The notes: generated by a model not told the origin, from the letters alone. Positions 17,374 through 27,556 are shown, counted from the stretch's first letter. The stretch is 64,000 nt of DNA from Zoogloea sp. (GCF_023150065.1 NZ_JAKLLN010000011.1:89553-153552), one strand, 5' to 3'. Program-made: numbers and translations.

Positions 17374-18282
17374 CTACCCGGCCACCCCCGCCTCGGCGAG
17401 TATCCAGCGCACCACTTCCTCCACCTCGGCCCGGGGCGCCGCCTCGCTGCGCAGCAGCCAGTAGGCGTTGGCCGACGCCGGCCCCGGGCGGGGCAGGTCG
17501 CAGCGGAGCAGCCGCCCTTCGGCCAGGGGCAGACCGATCAGCTCCAGCCGCCCAAGGGCCACACCCTGGCCGGCAATGGCGGCCTGAATCATCTGGTCGT
17601 ACTGGTTGAAGCGCAGCACGCCGCGGGGCTTGAGCTCGCCCCAGCCCTGGCTGGCCAGCCATTCGCTCCACTGCAGCCAGGGCCGGTACTCCCCGTCGAA
17701 CTCGAGCAGAACCTGGTCGGCCAGTTGCGCCGGCTCCCGCAAGGCCGTCAGGCCCAGGGAGGGGTGGGCCACCGGCGCCACGGTTTCGCCGAACAGCCGG
17801 ACCGCGCCCTCCGGGGCGGCCTCGGGCGTGCAATAGCGGATGGCCAGGTCCAGCCCGTCGAAGCGCAGGTCACTGAGGCTGTTGCTGGCCGACAGGCGCA
17901 CATCGATGCCCGGATGGCGGCGCAGGAAATCCCCCAGCCTGGGCAGCAGCCACAGGCCGGCCACGCCGATGCTGGTGGTCACGGTAACGGGCTTCGACGC
18001 CGCACTCACCCGGATCGCACCGATCACGTCCTGCAACTGCTGGACGACCCCGTCGGCGCTGCGGAACAGGCGCTCACCCTCCGGCGTGAAGGCGATGGAG
18101 CGATGCCCGCGCACCAGCAGGCGCACCCCCAGCATGTCTTCCAGAGCGAGCACCTGGCGGCTCACCGCCGACTGGGTGAGGCACAGGTCATGGGCTGCCA
18201 GGGTGATGCTCATGCGGCGCCCCACCGCCACGAAGCCCCGGACAAGATCCAGGGAGGGAAGCCGGACAAGTGCGATTGACAT
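17374..18282 (-). CDS. GcvA-like LysR-type regulator
   Basis: 302 residues. HTH LAAHDLCLTQSAVSRQVLALEDMLG (about 28-52) and the GcvA/AmpR-like effector domain (LPRLGDFLRRHPGIDVRL, LDLAIRYC). It lies upstream of the CmcJ operon on the same strand and divergently from the PEP-mutase-like gene; either may be its target. Confidence 0.85.
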   Translation of the reverse strand: MSIALVRLPSLDLVRGFVAVGRRMSITLAAHDLCLTQSAVSRQVLALEDMLGVRLLVRGHRSIAFTPEGERLFRSADGVVQQLQDVIGAIRVSAASKPVTVTTSIGVAGLWLLPRLGDFLRRHPGIDVRLSASNSLSDLRFDGLDLAIRYCTPEAAPEGAVRLFGETVAPVAHPSLGLTALREPAQLADQVLLEFDGEYRPWLQWSEWLASQGWGELKPRGVLRFNQYDQMIQAAIAGQGVALGRLELIGLPLAEGRLLRCDLPRPGPASANAYWLLRSEAAPRAEVEEVVRWILAEAGVAG

Positions 18283-18452
18283 TCACCAACCTCATGCAAA
18301 GGGATCAAAGAAGTGATTTGAAGCGCGGCCCGCAAGCCAGTCTAATGAGCCCATCGACGGCCACGCAAGAAGCACGATGGCTGATCTTTTTGAATGTGGG
18401 CATGCCACCCGCGCATGCCACACTGTCTTTCCGCCCACCCAGGAGCACTGCC

Positions 18453-19286
18453 ATGGACACCTCTCTCGCCGCCCGCGCCCTTGCCTTCCGCCAGCTCCAC
18501 GCCGACCCGGGCTGCTTCGTCATCCCCAACCCCTGGGATGTCGGCTCGGCCCGGCTGCTGGCCGGGATGGGCTTCAAGGCCCTGGCCTCGACGGGGGCCG
18601 GCCACGCCTTTTCCTGCGGGCTGACGGACGGCGCGGTGGGCCGCGAGGGCATGCTGGCGCACCTGCGACAGATGGCCGACGCCACCGACCTGCCCCTCAG
18701 CGCCGACCTGGAGAACGGTTTCGGCCATGCCCCCGAGACGGTGGCCGAAACCATCCGCCTCGCCGCCACAACGGGCATCGTCGGCGGCTCCATCGAGGAC
18801 AGCAGCGGCGACCGCGACGCGCCGATTCTCCCGCTGGATCTCGCCGCCGAACGCGTCCGCGCCGCCGTCGAAGCCGCCCGCGCCCTACCCTTCCCCTTCA
18901 CGCTGACGGCCCGGGCCGAGAACCACTTCCTCGGCCAGCCCGACCTCGCCGACACCATCCGGCGCCTGCAGGCCTACCAGGAAGCCGGCGCCGACGTGCT
19001 GTTCGCCCCCGGCCTGCGCACCCGCGAAGACATCGCCGCCGTGCTGAGCGCGGTGGACCGGCCGGTGAACGTGCTGATGGGCATGGAAGGCGTGACCCTC
19101 ACCGTGGCCGACCTGGCGGCCCTGGGCGTCAAGCGCATCAGCGTCGGCGGCTCCTTCGCCCGGGCCGCCTACGGCGCCTTCCTGCGCGCCGCCCGGGAAG
19201 TGCAGGCGCACGGCAGCTTCAGCTACGCCAACGAGGCCATCAGCGGCCGCGACATCACCCGCCTGCTGCGCAGCCCACGGGGCTGA
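18453..19286 (+). CDS. Isocitrate lyase/PEP mutase superfamily enzyme
   Basis: 277 residues, TIM barrel. CFVIPNPWDVGSARLL (about 20-35), STGAGHAFSCG and the metal/substrate block SADLENGFG (about 88-96) match the PEP phosphonomutase-like branch (oxaloacetate decarboxylase, 2-methylisocitrate lyase relatives). The KKCG loop of true isocitrate lyases is absent. AGGAG precedes the ATG. Divergent from the GcvA-like regulator across 170 bases. The exact substrate is unknown. Confidence 0.82.
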   Translation: MDTSLAARALAFRQLHADPGCFVIPNPWDVGSARLLAGMGFKALASTGAGHAFSCGLTDGAVGREGMLAHLRQMADATDLPLSADLENGFGHAPETVAETIRLAATTGIVGGSIEDSSGDRDAPILPLDLAAERVRAAVEAARALPFPFTLTARAENHFLGQPDLADTIRRLQAYQEAGADVLFAPGLRTREDIAAVLSAVDRPVNVLMGMEGVTLTVADLAALGVKRISVGGSFARAAYGAFLRAAREVQAHGSFSYANEAISGRDITRLLRSPRG

Positions 19287-19374
19287 CAATCCACGCCCGC
19301 TGCGTCCGGCCGGCAATCGCGCTAACATCCGCTCCGCAGTTCCCCAGAGCACACCGTCCGCGCGCAGCCCCTTG

Positions 19375-20241
19375 ATGCCCAAGCCTCCGATCACCCCCTT
19401 CCCGGCCCTCGCCTGTCCGCTGGACGGCGGCGCCCTGCAGCGCCACGGCACCAGCTGGCGCTGCGCGGCCGGTCACAGCTTCGACATCGCCAGCCAGGGC
19501 TATACCCACCTGCTGCCGGTGCAGAACAAGCGCTCCCGCGATCCGGGTGACAGCAAGGAGATGATCGCCGCGCGCCGGCGCTTTCTGGAGGCGGGGGTCT
19601 ACCAGCCCATCGCCGACGCCGTGGCCGAAGCCACCCTGGCCGGCCTCGCCCCCGGCGCCACCGCCAGCTGTCTCGATGCGGGCTGCGGCGAAGGTTATTA
19701 CCTGCGCCAGCTCGCCGCGGCCGCCACCCGGCGCGGACACGCCCTGGCGCTGCTCGGCCTCGACATCTCCAAGTGGGCCGTGCTCGCCGCCGCCAAACAG
19801 GACCGGCACACCCAGTGGGTCGTCGGCAGCAACGCCAACCTGCCCGTGCTGCCCGGCACCCTCGACCGGGTTTTGTGCATGTTCGGCTTTCCGGTGTATC
19901 CGGAGTTTGCCCGGGTGCTGAAACCCGGCGGGCTGCTGCTCAAGGTGGATGCCGGGCCCGACCACCTGCGTGAGCTGCGCGAGATCATCTACCCCAGCCT
20001 CAAGCCCGAACGCCCCGCCGCCCCGACCGCCCCTGCCGGCTTCACAGCCCTGCCCCCCGGCGAGCCCATGCGCCACACCCTGAGCCTCTCCAGCCCGGCC
20101 CAGATCGCCGATCTGCTGGTCATGACCCCGCACCTGTACCGCGCCAGCGCCGAAGGGCGCGCCCGTGCCGCGGCCCTGGAAAGCCTGAGCCTGACGGTGG
20201 ACGTGCGCCTCACCCGCTTCGAGCGCAAGCCCGGCAGGTGA
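19375..20241 (+). CDS. rlmA: RlmA-like 23S rRNA (guanine-N1) methyltransferase
   Basis: 288 residues. An N-terminal zinc-ribbon-like segment (LACPLDGGALQ...WRCAAGHSFDIASQGYTHLL) precedes a Rossmann SAM-binding domain (SCLDAGCGEGYYLRQL, about 98-113). This layout fits RlmA, which methylates G745 of 23S rRNA. The second zinc Cys of the usual CPLC is Asp here, a variant seen in part of the family. A TTG one codon earlier is possible, but ATG 19375 is the simpler choice. Confidence 0.8.
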   Translation: MPKPPITPFPALACPLDGGALQRHGTSWRCAAGHSFDIASQGYTHLLPVQNKRSRDPGDSKEMIAARRRFLEAGVYQPIADAVAEATLAGLAPGATASCLDAGCGEGYYLRQLAAAATRRGHALALLGLDISKWAVLAAAKQDRHTQWVVGSNANLPVLPGTLDRVLCMFGFPVYPEFARVLKPGGLLLKVDAGPDHLRELREIIYPSLKPERPAAPTAPAGFTALPPGEPMRHTLSLSSPAQIADLLVMTPHLYRASAEGRARAAALESLSLTVDVRLTRFERKPGR

Positions 20242-20301
20242 GCGGCGCCACACCCGATACCATCCCGCCCTAAAACGTCCCCACCCTGCCCGATCTCCCC
20301 C

Positions 20302-20661
20302 ATGAACCCCGACCTGCAGACACTCCCCACCGACACCATCAATTTCAAGGACATGGACAAGGGCTACGCGCCCTTCGCGGAGGCCTTGCGCACCCTGGGC
20401 TTCGACTGGCAGATCGGCAAGACGGAAGACCTCAAGGGCTGGTTCGAGGTGCACGGCGCCGAAGCCCGCATGTGCTTCCGCCTGCTCGCCACCGGTGACA
20501 GCCAGCGCGGCGTGGAGGTTACCGAACAGTCGGTCATCTCCGACCTCTGGTCCGGCGTCAGCGAGAGCCTCGCCCTCTTCCGCCAGAAGCAGCCCGGCAA
20601 GCTGATCAAGGTGCGCAGCATGCAGTTGGACGGCAGCGCGCTGTACTTCAGCGTTTCATGA
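20302..20661 (+). CDS. Conserved-looking protein of unknown function
   Basis: 119 residues, soluble, mixed alpha/beta, no signal peptide or membrane segment. Not recognised. The stop overlaps the next gene by ATGA, so the two are co-translated. The gene is read as real because of GC-rich third positions and the tight coupling. Confidence 0.6.
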   Translation: MNPDLQTLPTDTINFKDMDKGYAPFAEALRTLGFDWQIGKTEDLKGWFEVHGAEARMCFRLLATGDSQRGVEVTEQSVISDLWSGVSESLALFRQKQPGKLIKVRSMQLDGSALYFSVS

Positions 20662-21089
20662 ACAGCATCAGGAGAACCGATTTGAGCGACCAGATCACCC
20701 GGGTTTTCGAGCATGTGGACTTCGCCATCTGGCATGTCCCCCAGGCCAATGGCTACGTCTATGAAGCCGCCGGCATCCTGGTGGATGCGCACAGCTACGA
20801 AGACTGCCCCTTCGAGCCCACCTACGAGGACGCGCTGAACGCCGCCTGCGAGCTCTACGACGTGGAAGTCGGCAGCCTCAGCCAGCCCCTGCCGGTGGTG
20901 TACACCAACGCCCTGTTCAAGGTCTACGAGACGCCGGCGGGGGAGTTCCTGTACGCCTTCTGCGACGACGAATTTGCCGAAGCCCCCACGGACCAGAACT
21001 TCGCAGCCCACCCCGGCGAACGCTACAAGAGCCGTGACGCCGCGGTGATCGCCGCCTTCGAGAAGGATCTGGCGCTGCGCACGGGCTAG
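20658..21089 (+). CDS. Acidic protein of unknown function
   Basis: 143 residues, very acidic (many Asp/Glu, e.g. FCDDEFAEAPTDQ), no membrane segment or known motif. It overlaps the preceding gene by four bases. The caspase-like gene starts 142 bases later on the same strand, so a link is possible but unproven. Confidence 0.6.
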   Translation: MNSIRRTDLSDQITRVFEHVDFAIWHVPQANGYVYEAAGILVDAHSYEDCPFEPTYEDALNAACELYDVEVGSLSQPLPVVYTNALFKVYETPAGEFLYAFCDDEFAEAPTDQNFAAHPGERYKSRDAAVIAAFEKDLALRTG

Positions 21090-21231
21090 CGCCGGGAGGG
21101 CCGGGTCCGTGGACGTAGCTTGATGTCATGTCTATGCTGGATCGTTCCCCTGGCCCCTGCGACCACCTCTTGTTTGCCGGATCGGACGGGCTTCGTTTCC
21201 CTTCAAGCGCACCCACCCTGGAGGCCTGATC

Positions 21232-23079
21232 ATGACCGATACCCGCATCACCCCCGCCGAACTCAACCGCAAGCTGGCCGACCTCTCGATCCCGGAGCGG
21301 GATCTGGCGCGCTACTTCCTGATCGACGATGAAGGCTCCGGCCTCTTCAACCCCCGCCTGCAGCTCAACCCCGAAACCATAGCGCTGCCAGCCGACCCCG
21401 CAGCAGCCAGGGCGCGCAGCGATGCGGCCCTGACTTTTGCCAACGGCATCGCCCGCCTGCGCCGTGCGGCCCGCTTCAACCACATGGTGGCGGACGGGTA
21501 TGACGGCCCCATCCTGGTCTCCGAGGGCGACTCCTGGTTCCAGTACCCCATCATCCTCGACGACACCATCGACCAGCTCTACGAGAAAGGCTTCGCCGTG
21601 CGCAGCCTGGATGCTGCCGGTGACACCCTCGAGAACATGCTCAAGGAGCGCGAGTACATCGAGGCCATCCGCGAGGACCACGCCTCGATCTTCCTGCTCT
21701 CGGCCGGCGGCAACGACGCCCTGGGCGGGGGCAACCTGCGCGCCCACCTGCGCGACTTCGACCCGGCGCTGTCGCCCGCCGCCCACGTGCTGCCCAGCTT
21801 CGAGCAGCTGCTCGACCATGCGCTGGCCATGTATGAACGCGTGCTGCGCGAGGTGGAGGCCGAGCCCGGCGTGGTGACCATCTGCCACGGCTACGACTAC
21901 GTGATCCCCAACAGCGGCAAATGGCTGGGCAAGCCCATGGAATCGCGCGGCATCACCGACGGCAGCGCGCAGCGGGGCATCGCCGCCCACATGATCGACC
22001 GCTTCAATCAGCGCCTGCGCCAGTTGGTGGCCGGTTTCGGCGAGCGCGTCATCCACGTGGATGCCCGGGGCGCCGTGGGCAGCACGCTCGGCTCCTGGCA
22101 CGACGAACTGCACCCGAAGAACCCCGGCTACGGACGGGTCGCCGACCGCTTCGAGCAGGCCATCCAGAAAGCCCACGCCATCGCCCGCGCCACGCCCCGT
22201 TCCCGCGGGCTCGGCACCGCTGCAGCCCCCACTCGCCGGGGCTGGTCCCTGCATGTAGGCATCAACCACATCGACCCGGCCCACTATGGCGCCGACGCAC
22301 CGCTCTATGGCTGCCATTTCGACGCGGAAGACATGGAGCGTATCGCCGCCGAACGCGGCTTTGAAAAGCGCACCCTGCTGCGCGACGAACAAGCCACCCG
22401 CGATGAAGTCCGCAGCACCATCGCTGCCGCGGCAGCCGAACTCAAGGCGGGCGACGTCTTCCTGTTCACCTATGCCGGCCACGGCAGCCAGGTGCCCGAC
22501 TTCAATGCCGACGAAGACGATGGCTCCGACGAAACCCTGTGCCTCTTCGACGGCATGCTGATCGACGACGAGCTGTATGAGTTGTGGTCGGGCTTTGCCG
22601 ACGACGTGCGCATCGTGATGATCTCCGACAGCTGCCACAGCGGCACGGTTTCCCGCGCCGCCCGGCGCACCCCGACGGTGGCCGCGCCGGCCGACCCGGC
22701 GACCCCGCGTAGCCGCCTGCTGCCCCTCGACATGGCCGCCAAGGCCTTCCGGATGAATCGCGAGTTCTACACCCGCCTTGGCCGCCAGCAGCGCGGCCCC
22801 GACGAACGCCTGCTGACCCGCGAGCTCAACATGCCCCTCAAAGGCCCGGTGCTGCTGATGGCGGGCTGCCAGGACAACCAGGAATCCGGGGACGGCATCG
22901 GCAACGGCCGCTTCACCCAGGAGCTGTTGCGGGTATGGGACGAAGGACGCTTCAAGGGCGACTGGAAAACCCTGGCCGAACGCATCATCAGCAACATGCC
23001 CCCCGAGCAGACGCCGAAGCTCACGCTGATCGGGCGGGCACCGGAGATGCTGGCGGCGCAGGGGCCGTTCAGCATCTGA
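21232..23079 (+). CDS. SGNH hydrolase fused to caspase-like (C14) protease
   Basis: 615 residues with two enzymatic halves. Residues about 90-315 look like an SGNH/GDSL hydrolase: nucleophile Ser101 in EGDSWF, GGND at 159-162 and the Asp/His pair in DELH (291-294). Residues about 337-610 look like a metacaspase/caspase domain: catalytic His417 in YAGHGSQ and Cys468 in SDSCHSG, both intact. No signal peptide is seen, so it is probably cytoplasmic. Prokaryotic caspase-like proteases often act in cell suicide or defence, cleaving partners after Arg or Lys; the lipase/esterase half could be the damaging arm or a regulator. ATG has GGAGG upstream. Function is inferred. Confidence 0.85.
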   Translation: MTDTRITPAELNRKLADLSIPERDLARYFLIDDEGSGLFNPRLQLNPETIALPADPAAARARSDAALTFANGIARLRRAARFNHMVADGYDGPILVSEGDSWFQYPIILDDTIDQLYEKGFAVRSLDAAGDTLENMLKEREYIEAIREDHASIFLLSAGGNDALGGGNLRAHLRDFDPALSPAAHVLPSFEQLLDHALAMYERVLREVEAEPGVVTICHGYDYVIPNSGKWLGKPMESRGITDGSAQRGIAAHMIDRFNQRLRQLVAGFGERVIHVDARGAVGSTLGSWHDELHPKNPGYGRVADRFEQAIQKAHAIARATPRSRGLGTAAAPTRRGWSLHVGINHIDPAHYGADAPLYGCHFDAEDMERIAAERGFEKRTLLRDEQATRDEVRSTIAAAAAELKAGDVFLFTYAGHGSQVPDFNADEDDGSDETLCLFDGMLIDDELYELWSGFADDVRIVMISDSCHSGTVSRAARRTPTVAAPADPATPRSRLLPLDMAAKAFRMNREFYTRLGRQQRGPDERLLTRELNMPLKGPVLLMAGCQDNQESGDGIGNGRFTQELLRVWDEGRFKGDWKTLAERIISNMPPEQTPKLTLIGRAPEMLAAQGPFSI

Positions 23080-23190
23080 AGGGGGGCGGACGGAACACCC
23101 ACTGCCGCCGAGATACCTGACGGAGCTTTCCACGGGAAAACCGCGATAATGGCGGCCAATTCGTTTTGAACGCCATTTCAGGATTCCCCC

Positions 23191-25386
23191 ATGGAAATCA
23201 AGGTCAATTTTCTCGACAAGCTTCGCCTTGAAGCCAAATTCGACGACTTCACGGTGGTGGCCGACCAGCCCATCCGCTACAAGGGTGACGGCTCGGCGCC
23301 GGGGCCTTTCGATTACTTTCTGGCCTCGTCGGCCCTGTGCGCGGCTTATTTCGTAAAGCTGTATTGCGAGACCCGCAATATCCCCACCGACAATATCCGC
23401 CTGTCCCAGAACAATATTGTTGATCCGGAAAACCGCTACCAGCAGATCTTCAAGATCCAGGTGGAATTGCCGGCGGACATCTCTGCCGCAGACCGGCAGG
23501 GCATATTGCGCTCCATCGAGCGCTGCACGGTAAAGAAGGTGGTGCAGACCGGGCCGGAGTTCGTGATTGAAGAGGTGGAGAATCTGGATGCCGACGCGCA
23601 GGCCCTGCTGACGCTGAAGCCGGACTCCGCCGCAAGCACCTATATCGCCGGCAAGGACCTGCCCCTGGAGCAAACCATCGCCAATATGTCGGCAGTGCTG
23701 GCGGGCCTGGGCATCAAGATTGAAATTGCCTCCTGGCGCAATCTTGTGCCCAATGTGTGGTCGCTGCATATCCGCGATGCGCATTCGCCCATGTGTTTCA
23801 CCAATGGCAAGGGCGCCACCAAGGAAAGCGCGCTGGCCTCGGCCCTGGGCGAATATATCGAGCGCCTCAATTGCAATCATTTCTACAATGACCAGTATTG
23901 GGGGGAGGATATTGCCGAGGCACCTTTCGTGCATTACCCCGACGAGCGCTGGTTCAAGCCCGGCCGCAAGGATGCGCTGCCAGCCGGCATCCTCGACGAA
24001 TACTGTCTGCAGATCTACAACGCCGATGGCGAATTGCGCGCCTCGCACCTCTACGACACCAACTCCGGCAATGTGAAACGCGGCATCTGTTCGCTGCCCT
24101 ATGTGCGGCAATCGGACGGCGAGGTGGTGTATTTCCCGTCCAACCTGATCGACAACCTCTTCCTCAGCAACGGCATGAGCGCCGGCAACACCCTGGCCGA
24201 AGCCCAGGTGCAATGCCTGTCGGAGATCTTCGAACGGGCGGTGAAGCGCGAGATCCTCGAAGGCGAGATCGCCCTGCCGGATGTACCGCCGGCCGTGCTG
24301 GCCAAATACCCCGGCATCCTGGCGGGCATTGAAGAACTGGAAAAGCAGGGCTTTCCGGTGCTGGTGAAGGATGCGTCCCTGGGCGGGCAGTATCCGGTGA
24401 TGTGCGTCACCCTGATGAACCCGCGCACCGGCGGCGTGTTTGCCTCCTTCGGCGCCCACCCCAGCCTGGAAGTGGCGCTGGAGCGCAGCCTCACCGAGCT
24501 GCTGCAGGGGCGCAGCTTTGAGGGCCTCAATGATCTGCCCCGGCCGACTTTTGAAAGCAACGCCGTCACCGAGCCGAACAACTTCGTCGAACACTTCATC
24601 GACTCCAGCGGTGTGGTGTCGTGGCGCTTTTTCAGCGCCAGGGCCGATTACGAATTCGTCGAATGGGACTTCTCCGGCCACGGGGAAAACTCCAATACCG
24701 ACGAAGCCGCCACCCTCTTCGGCATTCTCGAAGAATTGGGCAAGGAAGTGTATATGGCGGTCTATGACCAGCTCGGCGCCACCGCCTGCCGCATCCTGGT
24801 GCCGGACTATTCCGAGGTCTATCCGGTGGAAGACCTGATCTGGGACAACACCAACAAGGCCCTGCTGTTCCGCGAAGACATCCTCAATCTGCACCGCCTC
24901 GACGACGCCCGCCTGGAAGCCCTGCTGGAGCGCCTGGAAGACAGCGAGCTGGACGATTACACCGACATCATCACCCTGATCGGCATCGAGTTCGACGAAA
25001 ACACCGCCTGGGGCCAGCTGACCATCCTGGAATTGAAGCTGCTGATCAATCTCGCCCTGCAGCAATTCGAAGCCGCCAAGGAGCAGGTGGAAGCCTTCCT
25101 GCAATACAACGAAAACACCGTCGAACGCGGGCTGTTCTACCAGGCCATGAACGTGGTGCTGGAGGTGCTGCTGGACGACGAACTGGAGCTGGACGACTAC
25201 GAAGCCAACTTCCGCCGCATGTTCGGCAACCCGCGGATGGACGCGGTGCTGGGTTCGGTGGACGGCAGCGTGCGCTTCTTTGGCTTGACCCCCACCAGCA
25301 TGAAGCTGGAAGGACTGGACCGGCACCAGCGGCTGATTGACAGCTACAGGAAGCTGCATGGGGCGCGGGGTAAGGCACAAGGGTGA
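23191..25386 (+). CDS. OsmC domain-YcaO domain fusion protein
   Basis: 731 residues. Residues about 1-130 form an OsmC/Ohr-like domain (DQPIRYKGDGSAPGPFDYFLASSALCAA, with its Cys at about 50). Residues about 185-560 form a YcaO ATP-grasp-like cyclodehydratase-type domain (FTNGKGATKESALASALGEYIERLNC; then LSEIFERAVKREI), followed by a helical C-terminal region with TPR-like text. It resembles E. coli YcaO-type proteins linked to RimO-dependent methylthiolation of ribosomal protein S12. No peptide precursor gene is nearby, so RiPP biosynthesis is unlikely. Confidence 0.85.
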   Translation: MEIKVNFLDKLRLEAKFDDFTVVADQPIRYKGDGSAPGPFDYFLASSALCAAYFVKLYCETRNIPTDNIRLSQNNIVDPENRYQQIFKIQVELPADISAADRQGILRSIERCTVKKVVQTGPEFVIEEVENLDADAQALLTLKPDSAASTYIAGKDLPLEQTIANMSAVLAGLGIKIEIASWRNLVPNVWSLHIRDAHSPMCFTNGKGATKESALASALGEYIERLNCNHFYNDQYWGEDIAEAPFVHYPDERWFKPGRKDALPAGILDEYCLQIYNADGELRASHLYDTNSGNVKRGICSLPYVRQSDGEVVYFPSNLIDNLFLSNGMSAGNTLAEAQVQCLSEIFERAVKREILEGEIALPDVPPAVLAKYPGILAGIEELEKQGFPVLVKDASLGGQYPVMCVTLMNPRTGGVFASFGAHPSLEVALERSLTELLQGRSFEGLNDLPRPTFESNAVTEPNNFVEHFIDSSGVVSWRFFSARADYEFVEWDFSGHGENSNTDEAATLFGILEELGKEVYMAVYDQLGATACRILVPDYSEVYPVEDLIWDNTNKALLFREDILNLHRLDDARLEALLERLEDSELDDYTDIITLIGIEFDENTAWGQLTILELKLLINLALQQFEAAKEQVEAFLQYNENTVERGLFYQAMNVVLEVLLDDELELDDYEANFRRMFGNPRMDAVLGSVDGSVRFFGLTPTSMKLEGLDRHQRLIDSYRKLHGARGKAQG

Positions 25387-25541
25387 TCGGCGAAGGAATG
25401 GCAGAGACCTGATCGTCCAGTCGCACTGCGCTCACAGGACCTAGATGCCCTGCATCTCGTGGCAGGACACGCACGGCCCCCCCGGCAGGAAAGGACACTT
25501 TATGCGCGTTTGCCGGGGACCATGCGGGTTTGGCTGAGCAC

Positions 25542-26408
25542 TCAGCAAGCGTCCCCAGAGGCCTGGAGCCCAAACAGCCGTTCGGCATTTCCATGCAATA
25601 GTCTGTCGAGCACGGACTCCTTGAAGCCAAGCTTCAAGAAGTCGTCGATACTCTGACGAATCGGGCGGAAGGGGTAAGACGAGCCGAACAGGAACTGGTC
25701 GCCGAGAAAACTGTTGGCCGCCTCCACATAGGTGCCCCAGCCCGGCTGGAAGAGGTACATGTCCGGCACGAGATGCACGTTCTCGTAGCGAAAGGCGACG
25801 CCAATGGCCTGCTGCACATTGGGCCAGTAGCCGTGGTAGCAGACGATCGGCAGCTGCGGAAACGCCTGGGCGACTCGGGCGAGCGGGGCCGGATCGTTGA
25901 AGCGCAGGTCGGGGGTGGTCGGCCCGGTCATCAGGAACACCGGCACGCCGAGCGCGGCGCAGACTTCGTAGATCGGGAAATACACCGGATCGTCCGGGTG
26001 ACGCGGGGGCGCGCCGAAGCCCGGTTCGATGTCGATGCCGGCCAGGCCCAGCTCCCGGATGGCGCGTTCAGCCTCGTCCACCGCTGCCTGGCCCTGCAGC
26101 GCCGGATCGACGCCGGCGATGCCCAGCAGTTCGTCATGGCCGTGGGTGATGCGGTGGATCAGGTCGTTCGGCAGGTGCTGGCCGGGCGTGTGGCGCCCGA
26201 CGACCACCGCCTTGGCGAGGCCGGCCTCGCGCACTTCGGCCAGAAAGCCTTCCTGGGTGCGCGAGCGGGCGTAGTGCTCGTCGTCACCACGGGAGCCGAC
26301 GCGCCGGTTGAGCCAGCGGGCTACATCGTTGGCGGCGGAGCCCGGCGTTGCGCCGAAGAAATCATGCAGAAACGCCGGCCTGCAGCGCATGTCGATGACG
26401 CGGGTCAT
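25542..26408 (-). CDS. Amidohydrolase-family (amidohydrolase 2) protein
   Basis: 288 residues with a TIM-barrel amidohydrolase-2 plan: [15 protein letters not shown] at the N-terminus (where the family often has HxH, here CRP), [27 protein letters not shown], and FGSSYPFRP with NAERLFGL at the end. The missing N-terminal HxH suggests a weak or metal-poor active site. The start overlaps the ssuD-like stop by four bases (ATGA), so both are driven by the -24/-12 promoter at 27669-27684. Probably acts on a product of desulfonation; substrate unknown. Confidence 0.8.
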   Translation of the reverse strand: MTRVIDMRCRPAFLHDFFGATPGSAANDVARWLNRRVGSRGDDEHYARSRTQEGFLAEVREAGLAKAVVVGRHTPGQHLPNDLIHRITHGHDELLGIAGVDPALQGQAAVDEAERAIRELGLAGIDIEPGFGAPPRHPDDPVYFPIYEVCAALGVPVFLMTGPTTPDLRFNDPAPLARVAQAFPQLPIVCYHGYWPNVQQAIGVAFRYENVHLVPDMYLFQPGWGTYVEAANSFLGDQFLFGSSYPFRPIRQSIDDFLKLGFKESVLDRLLHGNAERLFGLQASGDAC

Positions 26409-27556
26409 GCTGTTACCCCTTCTTTCGTGTTGTCTTGTTTGACGGTGCTGGTATCGAACGGACCGCCGGTCATGACCTGATCCTGGATGGTGACGGGCTG
26501 CTTGCCCGGCAGCAGCGGGAAGACCAGTTCGGCAAAACGGTAGGCTTCCTCGAGGTGCGGATAGCCGGACAGCACGAAGCTGTCGACACCGAGATCGACG
26601 TATTCCTTCAGGCGGGCGGCCACCGTCTGGGGATCGCCGACCAGCGCTGTGCCGCAGCCGCCGCGGACAAGCCCGACGCCCGCCCACAGGTTGGGGCTGA
26701 CTTCCAGCTTGTCGCGGCGCCCGCCGTGAAGCGCGGCCATCCGGCGCTGACCTTCCGAATCCATGGCGGCGTAACGGGCCTGCACCTTGGAGATGGTCTC
26801 GTCGTCAAGGCGGCTGATGAGCTTGTCGGCGGCGGCCCAGGCTTCCTCGTTGGTCTCGCGCACGATCACGTGCAGGCGCACGCCATAGCGCACGGTGCGT
26901 CCGAAGCAGGCGGCGCGGGCGCGCACGTCGGCAATCTTCTCGCCCACCGCCGCGGGCGGCTCGCCCCAGGTGAGGTAGGTATCCACGTGCTCGGCGGCCA
27001 GATCGTGGGCCGCCGACGAGGATCCGCCAAAATACAGCGGTGGATACGGCTTCTGCACCGATTCGAAGAAATTGCGTGCCCCTTCGACGCGGTGATGGCG
27101 CCCTGCGAAATCCACCGATTCGCCGGCCAGCAGGCGTCGCCAGATGGCGAGGAACTCGGCAGCCTCGGCGTAGCGTTGGTCGTGATCCAGAAAGATCCCG
27201 TCGCCAGCCAGCTCGGTCGAATCGCCGCCGGCAACCACGTTCAACAACAGGCGGCCGTGGGTGGCCTGATCGAGGGTCGCGGCCATGCGGGCAGCGGCGG
27301 TGGGCTTGGTGAGGGCCGTGCGCAGGGCCACCAGCAGCTTGATCCGGTGGGTGACGCTGGCCAGCGTCGAAGCCGTCACCCACGGGTCGAGGCAGCCGCT
27401 ACCGGTGGGGATCAGGAGGCCGTCGTAGCCCAGGTTGTCGGCGGCAACGGCGATCTGCTGGAGATATTCGTTGGTGACCGGACGACCGGAATTGGACTTG
27501 CCCAGGTAGCGGGTATCGCCGGAAGTGGGCAGGAACCAGAAGATGTCGAGACTCAT
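26405..27556 (-). CDS. ssuD: FMNH2-dependent alkanesulfonate monooxygenase, SsuD type
   Basis: 383 residues. Bacterial luciferase-like barrel matching Ssu[20 protein letters not shown] at the N-terminus, [10 protein letters not shown] with the SsuD Cys, and [29 protein letters not shown]. It cleaves alkanesulfonates to sulfite and aldehyde using reduced FMN from a partner reductase. The start at 27556 has AAGGAAACATC upstream and a canonical -24/-12 promoter about 115 bases before it. No ssuABC transporter is next to it; the Liv-type transporter nearby may serve instead. Confidence 0.9.
   Translation of the reverse strand: MSLDIFWFLPTSGDTRYLGKSNSGRPVTNEYLQQIAVAADNLGYDGLLIPTGSGCLDPWVTASTLASVTHRIKLLVALRTALTKPTAAARMAATLDQATHGRLLLNVVAGGDSTELAGDGIFLDHDQRYAEAAEFLAIWRRLLAGESVDFAGRHHRVEGARNFFESVQKPYPPLYFGGSSSAAHDLAAEHVDTYLTWGEPPAAVGEKIADVRARAACFGRTVRYGVRLHVIVRETNEEAWAAADKLISRLDDETISKVQARYAAMDSEGQRRMAALHGGRRDKLEVSPNLWAGVGLVRGGCGTALVGDPQTVAARLKEYVDLGVDSFVLSGYPHLEEAYRFAELVFPLLPGKQPVTIQDQVMTGGPFDTSTVKQDNTKEGVTA

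Noticed and set aside
20917..25380. A minus-strand open frame of 1487 codons across the OsmC-YcaO and caspase genes
   Set aside because: It is the GC-rich mirror of two well-recognised plus-strand genes; the translation is low-complexity (His/Gly/Val/Gln rich) and matches nothing.
23191..25386. YcaO gene as part of a thiazole/oxazole peptide (RiPP) cluster
   Set aside because: No precursor peptide, dehydrogenase or E1-like partner is nearby, and the OsmC-YcaO layout fits the housekeeping YcaO group.
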